In this document: positions 1 through 7,394 of the stretch, piece by piece
How positions within the stretch are numbered: position 1 is the stretch's first letter
Layout of the letters: each line of letters begins with the position of its first letter
Assembly: GCF_052076105.1 (NCBI RefSeq)
Contig: NZ_CP197245.1
Location: forward strand, 2,232,001-2,296,000
DNA from: Tardiphaga sp052076105
GTDB lineage: Bacteria; Pseudomonadota; Alphaproteobacteria; Rhizobiales; Xanthobacteraceae
Length of the DNA: 64,000 nucleotides
Direction: 5' to 3'
The notes under the pieces: model-generated
Told to the model about the DNA's origin: nothing
Seen by the model: the letters and a program-made list of their open reading frames with translations, nothing else
Database searches by the model: none
Program-made: the position numbers and the translations under genes

Positions 1-69
1 TATCGTCCGGGCGATCGGATAGTTCGCGATGATCCTGGCTCAATAGCTCAGTCTCACAACCAGAAGGGA

Positions 70-513
70 ATGAAAGTTATGCGAAAGTTCAGCCTCTATG
101 CAGTTGTCGCCGTCGTACTCGCTGGAGTCGCAGGTTTCAGCACGCCGTCGCGCGCCGATATGGGCCAGGTTGCCGTGATATTCACCAAGGGCGGATTCAT
201 CGTCGGGGTTGGCGGCGGCGAGGGCGTGCTGAAGTATCGCGGCAAGACGTATCCATTCACGGTCTCGGGTATGAGTGTCGGTTTCACGATTGGCGCCTCA
301 ACCACCAAGCTTGTCGGTCGTGCGATCAATTTGAGAGGGCCGGCGTCAATCGAAGGCAGTTATGCGGTGGTTGGAGCGGGTGGCGCGGTGGCGGCCGGAG
401 CCGGAGGTGTGCAATTGCAGAATGGCAATGGCGTGATCCTGCAGCTCAGCGGCCCCAAAGTCGGCGCCGAAATATCCGCTGCCGTCGGTGGGGTCACGAT
501 ACGGTTGAAGTAG
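70..513 (+). CDS. Conserved exported glycine-rich protein
   Basis: Small exported protein of unknown function, 147 residues. The N-terminus is a clear Sec signal peptide (basic start, hydrophobic core, AxA-like end near residue 29). The mature part is glycine-rich and looks like a compact beta protein, with the segment KYRGKTYPF followed by several G-x-G turns. A purine-rich ribosome site (AGAAGGGA, 61-68) lies just before the start; the ATG at 79 is an alternative. A paralog lies at 9954-10424 with the same YRG-x-x-YPF core and closing GP-x-x-G-x-E block. It resembles small alphaproteobacterial envelope proteins of unassigned role; periplasmic or lipid-facing location is inferred from the signal peptide only. 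Confidence 0.8.
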   Translation: MKVMRKFSLYAVVAVVLAGVAGFSTPSRADMGQVAVIFTKGGFIVGVGGGEGVLKYRGKTYPFTVSGMSVGFTIGASTTKLVGRAINLRGPASIEGSYAVVGAGGAVAAGAGGVQLQNGNGVILQLSGPKVGAEISAAVGGVTIRLK

Positions 514-522
514 GCAGGAGCC

Positions 523-551
523 GAACGGGTCGCGCAGTACGCGGCCCGTTC
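523..551. terminator. Bidirectional terminator hairpin
   Basis: A 12-bp inverted repeat (523-534 with 540-551, one mismatch, 5-nt loop) fills the 41-bp gap between two converging genes. There is no long T-run, so efficiency is uncertain, but position and stem suggest it ends transcripts from both sides. Confidence 0.6.
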
Positions 552-554
552 GCT

Positions 555-1355
555 TCAGTACCGGGTCTCGACGAATTTCATGCGGCGCAAGCCGGCCTGA
601 TCGTTGTAGCGCCCCTTATTGGATCGCTTTGCCAGCTTGATCTTCTTTCGCGCGATCTTCTTGTAAGGGATCGTCTTGAGGATATGCCAGATGATGTTGA
701 GCCGGGCTCGCCGCTTGTCGTCGGATCGGACCAGTCGCCATGGCGCATGCTTCGTATCGGTCGCGTTGAACATCATGTCGCGTGCTCGGGAATAGTCGTA
801 CCAGCGATTGAACGACTCAGTGTCCATCGGGCTTAGCTTCCATTGCCGTAGCGGGTCATCGATGCGCGCCTTGAACCGTTGCTCCTGCTCCTCCATCCCG
901 ACCTCAAGCCATAGCTTGATCAGGATGATGCCAGCATCCACTGCAAATTTCTCAACCAGTGGGCACAATTCGAGGAAACGTTTGTGTTCGGCCGGGCTGC
1001 AGAAGCCCATGACATATTCGACGCCGGCGCGATTGTACCAGCTGCGGTCGAAGATCACGATCTCACCGCCCGCCGGGAATTGCTCGATGTAGCGCTGAAG
1101 AAACAACTGGGATTTTTGCCTGTCAGACGGCGCGGGCAGGGCGCAGACGCGGAAAACCCGCGGGCTCACTTTTTCTGTCAGGGCCTTGATCGAGCCGCCC
1201 TTGCCGGCGGCGTCGCGTCCCTCAAAAATCACGATGACTTTCAGGTTCTTCGCCTTCACCCATTCCTGCAAATGACAAAGTTCGACCTGAAGCTTTTCCA
1301 GCTGCTTCTCGTAATCCTTGCGCTTCAGCCGCTCCGTCGGGACGATAGCTGACAT
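555..1355 (-). CDS. ppk2: Polyphosphate kinase 2 (class I PPK2)
   Basis: PPK2 kinase, 266 residues, the usual size of a one-domain enzyme. PPK2 enzymes transfer phosphate between polyphosphate and nucleotides, in vivo mainly making nucleoside triphosphates from polyphosphate. Visible motifs are the Walker A loop GRDAAGKGG (46-54), the Walker B/lid segment DRSWYNRAG (103-111), and conserved positions in KLSPMD and NRWYDYSRAR. The enzyme should be cytoplasmic. It lies 37 bp downstream of the 1393-1848 gene on the same strand and is probably cotranscribed from the FNR-type box at 1918, which would tie polyphosphate-driven nucleotide recharging to oxygen limitation. Family assignment is firm; preferred nucleotide cannot be read from sequence alone. 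Confidence 0.93.
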   Translation of the reverse strand: MSAIVPTERLKRKDYEKQLEKLQVELCHLQEWVKAKNLKVIVIFEGRDAAGKGGSIKALTEKVSPRVFRVCALPAPSDRQKSQLFLQRYIEQFPAGGEIVIFDRSWYNRAGVEYVMGFCSPAEHKRFLELCPLVEKFAVDAGIILIKLWLEVGMEEQEQRFKARIDDPLRQWKLSPMDTESFNRWYDYSRARDMMFNATDTKHAPWRLVRSDDKRRARLNIIWHILKTIPYKKIARKKIKLAKRSNKGRYNDQAGLRRMKFVETRY

Positions 1356-1392
1356 GTCATGGCTCCATGATCAGTCTGGAACGAGCAAACGC

Positions 1393-1848
1393 TCAATCTC
1401 CCCAGGAAATGGTGATGCCGATGTCGCCGGGCATGCCGCCGGGATAGTCGATGGTCTGGTAACCGATGCGATAGCCGCGCGGCTGCAGATAGTCGCTCCA
1501 GAGCTGGAAGATCTCAGCTGGAATTCCCGTTAGCGTTTTTTCCCACCCCTTTTCTTGCTGATTAATGGCCCGGCCCTTGTCGGTGCACAGGGAGTTGGGA
1601 AAGCGGTAGACCTGAACTTCCGTCAAGCCGTTTCGCACTGCCCGCTGGATGATGGTTGAGGCCAGCTGGACTTTCTCGGCTTCGCTCTTCCCGGACGGCT
1701 GGCTGAGCCGTTCGATCAGAGCGCGCTTTTCAGCGTCAGCAGCGGCGGCGATGCGCGCATATTGGTCAGCCGCCTCGGCCTCTTTAAGCGCCGCCTCTTT
1801 GCGGATCTGGGTGGCAGTAGGGATGAGATCGTCGATGCTGCGAGACAT
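1393..1848 (-). CDS. Conserved hypothetical protein
   Basis: A 151-residue soluble protein without signal peptide or membrane segment. The first half (about 10-70) is rich in Ala, Glu and Lys and should form a long helix or coiled coil. The second half has a compact alternating pattern ending in GDIGITISWGD. I do not recognise a family. It precedes ppk2 in the same direction and starts 70 bp from a perfect FNR/FixK box shared with the divergent membrane gene at 2007, so it is likely the first gene of an oxygen-regulated two-gene operon. Confidence 0.75.
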   Translation of the reverse strand: MSRSIDDLIPTATQIRKEAALKEAEAADQYARIAAAADAEKRALIERLSQPSGKSEAEKVQLASTIIQRAVRNGLTEVQVYRFPNSLCTDKGRAINQQEKGWEKTLTGIPAEIFQLWSDYLQPRGYRIGYQTIDYPGGMPGDIGITISWGD

Positions 1849-1917
1849 GATTGAAAGCTCCTGGTGGCTGTCGGCTTCAACGCTGCCGCAAGGTTAGGTA
1901 CGGCCGGCCGCACTTTG

Positions 1918-1931
1918 TTGATCCAAATCAA
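1918..1931. promoter_or_regulatory. FNR/FixK box, divergent promoter
   Basis: TTGATCCAAATCAA is a perfect match to the FNR/FixK consensus TTGAT-N4-ATCAA. It sits midway between divergent genes starting at 1848 (minus) and 2007 (plus), about 76 and 82 bp from them, so one bound dimer could serve both promoters. Confidence 0.8.
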
Positions 1932-2006
1932 GCTGACCGCGCCGTGGGAAGGCACGGTGCAGAACGCGGCTGCGGAATGTTTGGGCCAGCGGCAGGGAGA
2001 GAAGAT

Positions 2007-2450
2007 TTGAGCGGAGAGATGCACCCGGCAGCTCCTCATCACGTGCCATTTTTCGTTCCCGGCGCTGACGGAGCGGATACCCTCATGGTGGTAATGGGGG
2101 TTTTCCTCGTTGCGACCGTGCTGTGGGTGGGTACGCTGTATTGGAAACTGCACAGCCTTCCCGAACGTATGGCGCACAAGACGCACAAGATGCAGTTCGA
2201 GATTGTCGGCGTGCTTGGCCTGATCTCGCTCTTCACTCACATGCATATCTTCTGGGTCGCCGGCCTGCTGCTCGCGATGATCGACCTGCCGGATTTTGGT
2301 ACGCCGGTGCGCAGCCTTGCCGACTCTGTCGAGCGCATCGCGAACGCTACGGCTGGCGCGCCTTCCGCTGAATCGGAGGCCGAGCCTGCACCCGGCGGCA
2401 AGGCCGGTAGTCAGCCCTCCTTGAAGGAAGGGGTGCACGACCATGCTTGA
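2007..2450 (+). CDS. DUF3302-like inner membrane protein (YiaW-like)
   Basis: Small inner-membrane protein of 147 residues. I chose the TTG start at 2007 because AGGGAG lies 7 nt upstream; an in-frame ATG at 2019 also exists, and the frame is open further upstream to 1851 without a good ribosome site. Two hydrophobic segments (roughly 22-45 and 65-90) flank a His/Lys-rich loop, with the motif SLFTHMHIFW typical of DUF3302/YiaW proteins; the tail is acidic and proline-rich. It overlaps the HlyD-family gene by 8 bp. In E. coli a YiaW-type and a YiaV (HlyD-like) protein are also paired, supporting a two-protein envelope complex. Function is unknown beyond likely envelope maintenance. Confidence 0.7.
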   Translation: MSGEMHPAAPHHVPFFVPGADGADTLMVVMGVFLVATVLWVGTLYWKLHSLPERMAHKTHKMQFEIVGVLGLISLFTHMHIFWVAGLLLAMIDLPDFGTPVRSLADSVERIANATAGAPSAESEAEPAPGGKAGSQPSLKEGVHDHA

Positions 2451-3675
2451 ACTCATGATCTGCTCGCTGGTGACGATCCTGCCTGATTATCTCTATCGCC
2501 GCTACCGGCAGGGCAAGCGGTTCGGCAAAGAGATCACGTTCTTCTCTGTCTGGTACGAGCTGAGGTGGGGGATCACCGGCTGCCTGATGCTGACGATCGG
2601 GCTGATCACGATGATCTTCTATTTTCATCCGTCGACAACGTCAGCGGCGATCTACTTCCGGACGGTGCCAATTCTCCCTGAAGGCTCCGGCCGGGTCGTC
2701 GAGGTAAATGTCGACTTCACTGCCGACGTCAAGAAGGGCGACGTTCTGTTCAGGCTGGACAGTTCGAAGCAGGACGCGGCATTGGAAACCGCGAAGCGAA
2801 AGATCGCTGAGGTGGAGGCGTCGCTTATTTCGGCGCGAGCCGACGTTGCCAAAGCGGATGCCCAGATCGGGGAAGCGAAGGCGGCCTATCAGCAGGCGAA
2901 AGACGAGCTGGACGTCAAGACCGAGCTGCAACGTCGAAATCCCGGTATCGTGCCGCAGCGCGATATCGAAAAGCTGCAGGTGCTTGTCGATCAGCGGCAG
3001 TCCGGTATCGATGCTGCGGCAGCTGTCAAGGAATCGTCACTGCTGCGCGTTTCGACACTCCTGCCGGCCGAGAAAGCGAGCGCCGAGGCCGCGCTGGCGC
3101 AAGCGCAGGTGGATGTCGATAAGACCTATGTGCGCGCAGGTATAGATGGCCGCGTCGAGCAATTTCTCGTTCGCCCAGGGGACGTCGTCAACCAACTCAT
3201 GCGGCCGGCTGGAGTCCTGATACCGGAGGGCGCGGGCCGGCGCAGCTTGCAGGCGGGATTTGGCCAGATCGAGGCCCAGGTCATGAAGCCTGGCATGATC
3301 GCGGAGGCGACATGTATCTCGAGACCCTGGACCATCATTCCGTTGGTCGTCACAAGCGTGCAGGATTTCATCGCCGCCGGTCAGTTCCGGAGCGGCGAGC
3401 TTTTGATTGATCCGCAGAACTTGCAAAGGCCTGGTTCGATTCTCGTCTTTCTGGAGCCGCTCTTCAAAGGCGGTCTTGAGGGAGTGACGCCGGGCAGTAC
3501 CTGCGTCGTCAATGCCTACACCAGTAACCACGACGAAATTGCCAACCCAAAGACCGGCGCGTTGAAGGGATTTGCGCTGCATGCAGTCGATGCGACCGCG
3601 CTGGTGCATGCATTGCTGCTTCGAATCCAGGCGTTGTTGTTGCCAATCAAGACGCTCGTTCTGAGCGGTCACTGA
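2443..3675 (+). CDS. HlyD/YiaV-family membrane fusion protein
   Basis: Periplasmic adaptor protein of 410 residues anchored by one N-terminal membrane segment (about 45-65). After it come a biotinyl-lipoyl-like half (about 75-105, with GSGRVVEVNV and GDVLFRLD), a long Ala/Lys/Glu coiled-coil hairpin (about 106-215), and the second lipoyl half (IDGRVEQFLVRPGDVV). This is the layout of HlyD/EmrA proteins that bridge an inner-membrane partner to the periplasm. No ABC, MFS or RND pump is adjacent; the partner is the overlapping DUF3302-like protein, as with YiaV/YiaW. Oxygen control through the box at 1918 is inferred. Confidence 0.85.
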   Translation: MLELMICSLVTILPDYLYRRYRQGKRFGKEITFFSVWYELRWGITGCLMLTIGLITMIFYFHPSTTSAAIYFRTVPILPEGSGRVVEVNVDFTADVKKGDVLFRLDSSKQDAALETAKRKIAEVEASLISARADVAKADAQIGEAKAAYQQAKDELDVKTELQRRNPGIVPQRDIEKLQVLVDQRQSGIDAAAAVKESSLLRVSTLLPAEKASAEAALAQAQVDVDKTYVRAGIDGRVEQFLVRPGDVVNQLMRPAGVLIPEGAGRRSLQAGFGQIEAQVMKPGMIAEATCISRPWTIIPLVVTSVQDFIAAGQFRSGELLIDPQNLQRPGSILVFLEPLFKGGLEGVTPGSTCVVNAYTSNHDEIANPKTGALKGFALHAVDATALVHALLLRIQALLLPIKTLVLSGH

Positions 3676-3686
3676 GAGGGGATCAA

Positions 3687-4103
3687 ATGATTGCGCTTCA
3701 AAAGTCGGTCGTTGCGACGTTTCTTGTTTCCGCAGCGTTGCTGTCGTCGCCAGGTGCAAAGGCGATCGAGCTTGCTGGAGCCTGGGCGACAAGCGCAGAT
3801 CAGTGCAACAAGGTATTCACCCGTAAAGGAAATGCGAAACAGATCGCGTTTACAAATTTTTCCGGAGTGTATGGCGGCGGCTTCATCGCCGAAGCCGATC
3901 GGCTTCGGGGCAAACATGAGATCTGCAAGATCAGGTCGAAAAAGGAAAGCGACAAAACCATCAATCTGGTCGCTGCCTGTGCCTCCAGCATTATGCTCTC
4001 TCACGTCCAATTCATTCTGAACGTGATTGATGAAAACACCCTCTCTCGTGAGTTTCCGGGAATGGTGGATATGAAGGTGGAATATCACCGTTGCCAAATC
4101 TAG
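3687..4103 (+). CDS. Exported hypothetical protein
   Basis: A 138-residue exported protein. The signal peptide ends near KAIELAG (about residue 28) and the mature protein is about 110 residues with four cysteines spaced for possible disulfides (in DQCNK, HEICK, AACAS and YHRCQI). It follows the HlyD-like gene by 11 bp on the same strand, so it is probably in the same operon. The start of the mature part (ELAGAWATSADQCNKVF) resembles small periplasmic proteins of rhizobia of unknown role. No function assigned. Confidence 0.75.
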   Translation: MIALQKSVVATFLVSAALLSSPGAKAIELAGAWATSADQCNKVFTRKGNAKQIAFTNFSGVYGGGFIAEADRLRGKHEICKIRSKKESDKTINLVAACASSIMLSHVQFILNVIDENTLSREFPGMVDMKVEYHRCQI

Positions 4104-4201
4104 CGGAGTTAACGCTCAATTCGGTGGGCGGGAAGCGGGCCGGACCTGGATTAACACTGCCGTGCCGGTCGATGAATAGATTGGATCAGTGGAGAGATGC
4201 C

Positions 4202-5005
4202 ATGAACAAGAGAAGACAAGCCAATGGTAATGCAAAGCGCCTTGCCGGTTTGACACTAGCCGCTGCCTTCATCGCATTCACGACGCAGCTGGCGAGAGCC
4301 GATGATCCGGCGAAATTGCTTAAGGCAATGTCTGACTATACGGCGGCGCAAAAGTCGATCTCCGCGACATTCGATAGTGATGTCGAGGTCGTGACGCCGG
4401 AGCTGGAGAAGATTCAGTTCACCAGCTCCGGAAAGCTGCAGCTCTCGCGACCGGACAAGCTTCGCATCAGCCGAACGGGCGGCTATACCGACGTTGACTT
4501 CATCTATGACGGGAAGACGGCGTCGATCTATGGCAACAATGCCAAGGCGTATATTCAAGCCGATCTTGTCGGCACGGTCGACCAGCTCATTGATCTGATT
4601 CAGACAAAATCAGGCGCGGCAATGCCGGGCACGGATTTGCTGCTGACAAATGCCTATGACGAGTTGATGTCCAATGTCGTCCAGGCTCAACATATCGGTC
4701 AAGGCATGATCGATGGGGTCGAGTGCGAGCATCTGGCGTTCCGTGGCGTGGATACTGATTGGCAAATATGGATCGAGAGTGGGGCGCGGCCGCTACCTCG
4801 AAAATACGTGATCACGAGCAAGGCGGTGACTGGAGCGCCGCAATACACGCTCCGGATCAGGGACTGGAAAACCGACGCCGTCGCTGACGCCGACACATTC
4901 GTGTTCAAGCCGCCTGCCGGCGTGACCAAAGTCGACCTGAATTCTGGCGCTATGGCAGAATTCGATGAGATTCCCCCAGGTACACCATCGGGAGCAAAGA
5001 AATGA
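4202..5005 (+). CDS. DUF2092 exported protein
   Basis: Periplasmic protein of 267 residues in the DUF2092 family, whose fold is related to lipoprotein carriers of the LolA/LolB/RseB type. I chose the ATG at 4202 because GGAGAG precedes it; the reading frame is open from 4091, but that extension would overlap the previous gene. A signal peptide is followed by a beta-rich body with features typical of the family: FDSDVEVVTPELEKIQFTSS, LSRPDKLRISR, FIYDGKTASIY, VDTDWQIWIE and FKPPAGVTKV near the C-terminus. It overlaps the next gene by ATGA. A role in handling lipids or hydrophobic ligands is plausible but inferred. Confidence 0.85.
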   Translation: MNKRRQANGNAKRLAGLTLAAAFIAFTTQLARADDPAKLLKAMSDYTAAQKSISATFDSDVEVVTPELEKIQFTSSGKLQLSRPDKLRISRTGGYTDVDFIYDGKTASIYGNNAKAYIQADLVGTVDQLIDLIQTKSGAAMPGTDLLLTNAYDELMSNVVQAQHIGQGMIDGVECEHLAFRGVDTDWQIWIESGARPLPRKYVITSKAVTGAPQYTLRIRDWKTDAVADADTFVFKPPAGVTKVDLNSGAMAEFDEIPPGTPSGAKK

Positions 5006-5283
5006 AACTGGTGCGAAACGCGATCATGGTAGCAGCCGTACTTACGTCCTCTGCAGCAGGATTGTCATGGAGCGGCGGAAACATCATTGCGGATGGGCTG
5101 TTCTCGGTAGCTGAAGCGAGAGTGGGGCGACCGCTGACGCCGATGAGCTATGCGGGGGTAGCGCGCCGGACAACGCGCCGGGCCGTCGCGGTAGGGGCTG
5201 CGGCCGGGGCGGCGGGCGCTTACTATGGCTCGACATGCAGGCAAGTCGTGGACGCTTACGGGCGGGTTGCAACGGTCTGTTAG
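5002..5283 (+). CDS. Small exported protein
   Basis: A 93-residue protein translationally coupled to the DUF2092 gene through a 4-bp ATGA overlap. The N-terminus is a signal peptide or membrane anchor; a short Ala/Gly-rich stretch (GAAAGAAGAYYG) precedes a C-terminal block with two cysteines (STCRQVV and VATVC). I do not recognise a family. Its tight coupling suggests it works with the DUF2092 protein in the envelope. Confidence 0.7.
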   Translation: MKLVRNAIMVAAVLTSSAAGLSWSGGNIIADGLFSVAEARVGRPLTPMSYAGVARRTTRRAVAVGAAAGAAGAYYGSTCRQVVDAYGRVATVC

Positions 5284-5366
5284 ACAGGCGCTGCCAAGGC
5301 CAGCTGTTGCAGAAATGCGCACGCGCTGACACTGTGCGATCGTAATCGTTCGCGAGTCTCAGACGG

Positions 5367-7328
5367 TTGGTGAAGAGGATGAGACGACGGGTCCCTGTTA
5401 CTGTCGTGGGTCTATCACGCTTTGCCGCGCGTCTCTGTGTCTGCGCTCTGGTCTGGATGTCCGTCCCACCCGGATCTGCTGATGCTGCCGAGCGCAGCGA
5501 AGTAAAGCGTGTGCTGCTGCTGCATTCGTTTGGTCGGGAATTTCGGCCCTGGAGTGAATACGCCGCGAGTATCAAGGCTGAGCTTCAGCAGCAATCGCCA
5601 TGGCCGCTGGATATCCAGGAACATGGGTTATTGACGGCGAGGCTTAATAATCCAGGCCCGGAAGCTCCGTTCGTCGACTATTTGAACTCGCTCTACCAGA
5701 GCCACCCCGCCGATATCGTGTTGAGCGTCGGGGCGCCCGCAGCAAGGTTCGTTCAGAAGTATCGCGAGCGTCTCTTTCCCGAAACTCCGATGGTTCTGAC
5801 TGTGGTGGAGCAGCGGCTTGTGAACCGCGTGAGCCTCACAGACAATGACACCGTCATTTCGGTCCGCAATGATTTTCTGGCCGCTTTCAGAAACATCCTT
5901 CAAGTCTTGCCGGAGACCCAAACCATCGCCGTTGTGATAGGCGCCTCTGCTTTGGAGAAATTCTGGCTTGAAGAGCTGAAGCGGGAATTGAAGCCCCTGG
6001 AAGGTCGGGTCAACCTTGTCTACTACGCCGATCTTTCGTTCGCGGAAATCCTCAAAAGAGCGTCTGCGCTTCCGCCACATACCGTCCTGTTCTGGGGCCT
6101 GATGTCGGTCGATGGTACTGGCGTCAGTCACGAAGGTGATCTGGCCTTGCGTAGCCTTCATGCCGTTGCCAATGCCCCGATCTTTTCCTACCAGGAACCC
6201 TTTTTCAACGGAGAAACCGTTGGTGGTCCGATGCATTCGATCGCCGAGACCAGCAAGAAGACCGTCAATGCTGCGATCCGAATCCTTGGTGGCGAGAAGC
6301 CCGGGGACATCAAGTTCGAACCGATTGAATTTGCTGCGCCGAAATACGATTGGCGGGAATTACAGCGCTGGGGCATCAGCGAGAGCAATCTGCCGCCGGG
6401 CAGTGCAGTCCTGTTCCGCGAGCCCGATATTCTGGCGCGGTATCGCTGGCAGATTTTGCTGATCGCATCCGTGATTTTGATTCAGGCGGGATTGATCAGC
6501 GGCTTGTTGAACCAACGTCGTCGGCGGCGTCTTGCCGAGGTCGAGGCGCGGCAGCGATTGGCGGAACTTGCGCATGTCAACCGCTATTCGGCCGCTGGAG
6601 AGTTGACGACCTCTATTGCGCATGAGCTGAACCAGCCACTCGGCTCTATTCTCACCAATACGGAGACGGCGGAGCTTTTGCTCAAGGAAGCCTCGCCGGA
6701 TCTCGCCGAGGTCAGGGAAATTCTGGCCGACATCAGGCGTGACGATCAACGGGCCAGCGAGGTGATCCGGCGGCTTCGCAGCGTATTGAAGAAAACGCCG
6801 TTCGAGATCAGGGACATTGATCTGAACGACACGGTGCGGGAGGCGATCGGGTTTGTGGCGGCGTTGGCCAATCGACGCGGCGTCGCACTGAAGTTCTCTG
6901 CGGCCTCGGGCCAATTGAACGTCAAGGGTGATCCCGTTCAACTGCAGCAGGTCATTCTCAATCTGATCATCAACGGAATGGATGCGATCTCGGAGGTGGA
7001 CGGGCGAGCTGGTGAAGTCAACGTATCGACGGCCCGACTGGATCAGCACGCCGAGATCAGGATTGGCGATACCGGTCCTGGAATTGTGAACGGCGACATG
7101 AAGAAAATTTTCGATCCTTTCTTCACCACCAAACCGCAAGGCTTGGGAATGGGGCTCGCCATCGCCCGCACCATCGTCGAGGCGCATAATGGACAGATCT
7201 CCGCTGTGAATCAGGAAACGGGCGGTGCGCTTTTTATCATCACGATCCCAATTGCTCGCGGGCGGCTCACGTCACTAGGAGGCCCGAATTTCCGCGTCGC
7301 AGCACAGCGGAATGCCACCTTTCCTTGA
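5367..7328 (+). CDS. Orphan sensor histidine kinase with periplasmic binding-protein-like domain
   Basis: Membrane sensor kinase of 653 residues. The N-terminal signal/anchor is followed by a roughly 300-residue periplasmic domain resembling ABC substrate-binding proteins (starts with KRVLLLHSFGREF). Then come a membrane segment near 360-380, an HisKA dimerization helix with the phospho-acceptor in AHELNQPLG (His419), and an HATPase domain with the N-box NLIINGMDAI, G1 DTGPGI, F-box FDPFFTTK and G2 GLGMGLAIA. The start is uncertain: TTG 5367, GTG 5370 and ATG 5379 are in frame and none has a strong ribosome site. No response regulator is adjacent, so its partner lies elsewhere. The gene ends inside the FNR box that drives the next gene. 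Confidence 0.88.
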   Translation: MVKRMRRRVPVTVVGLSRFAARLCVCALVWMSVPPGSADAAERSEVKRVLLLHSFGREFRPWSEYAASIKAELQQQSPWPLDIQEHGLLTARLNNPGPEAPFVDYLNSLYQSHPADIVLSVGAPAARFVQKYRERLFPETPMVLTVVEQRLVNRVSLTDNDTVISVRNDFLAAFRNILQVLPETQTIAVVIGASALEKFWLEELKRELKPLEGRVNLVYYADLSFAEILKRASALPPHTVLFWGLMSVDGTGVSHEGDLALRSLHAVANAPIFSYQEPFFNGETVGGPMHSIAETSKKTVNAAIRILGGEKPGDIKFEPIEFAAPKYDWRELQRWGISESNLPPGSAVLFREPDILARYRWQILLIASVILIQAGLISGLLNQRRRRRLAEVEARQRLAELAHVNRYSAAGELTTSIAHELNQPLGSILTNTETAELLLKEASPDLAEVREILADIRRDDQRASEVIRRLRSVLKKTPFEIRDIDLNDTVREAIGFVAALANRRGVALKFSAASGQLNVKGDPVQLQQVILNLIINGMDAISEVDGRAGEVNVSTARLDQHAEIRIGDTGPGIVNGDMKKIFDPFFTTKPQGLGMGLAIARTIVEAHNGQISAVNQETGGALFIITIPIARGRLTSLGGPNFRVAAQRNATFP

Positions 7329-7338
7329 TCTTGATCAA
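7325..7338. promoter_or_regulatory. FNR/FixK box upstream of DUF3300 gene
   Basis: TTGATCTTGATCAA is a perfect TTGAT-N4-ATCAA palindrome that overlaps the stop codon of the sensor kinase and lies 57 bp before the ATG at 7395. The spacing fits an activator site near -41 of a promoter for the DUF3300/DUF2950 genes. Confidence 0.8.
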
Positions 7339-7394
7339 AGGACCCTCATCGCTTCGACCGATGCTTTCCGGAGTGAAGCCCGGAGGAGGGTGAG

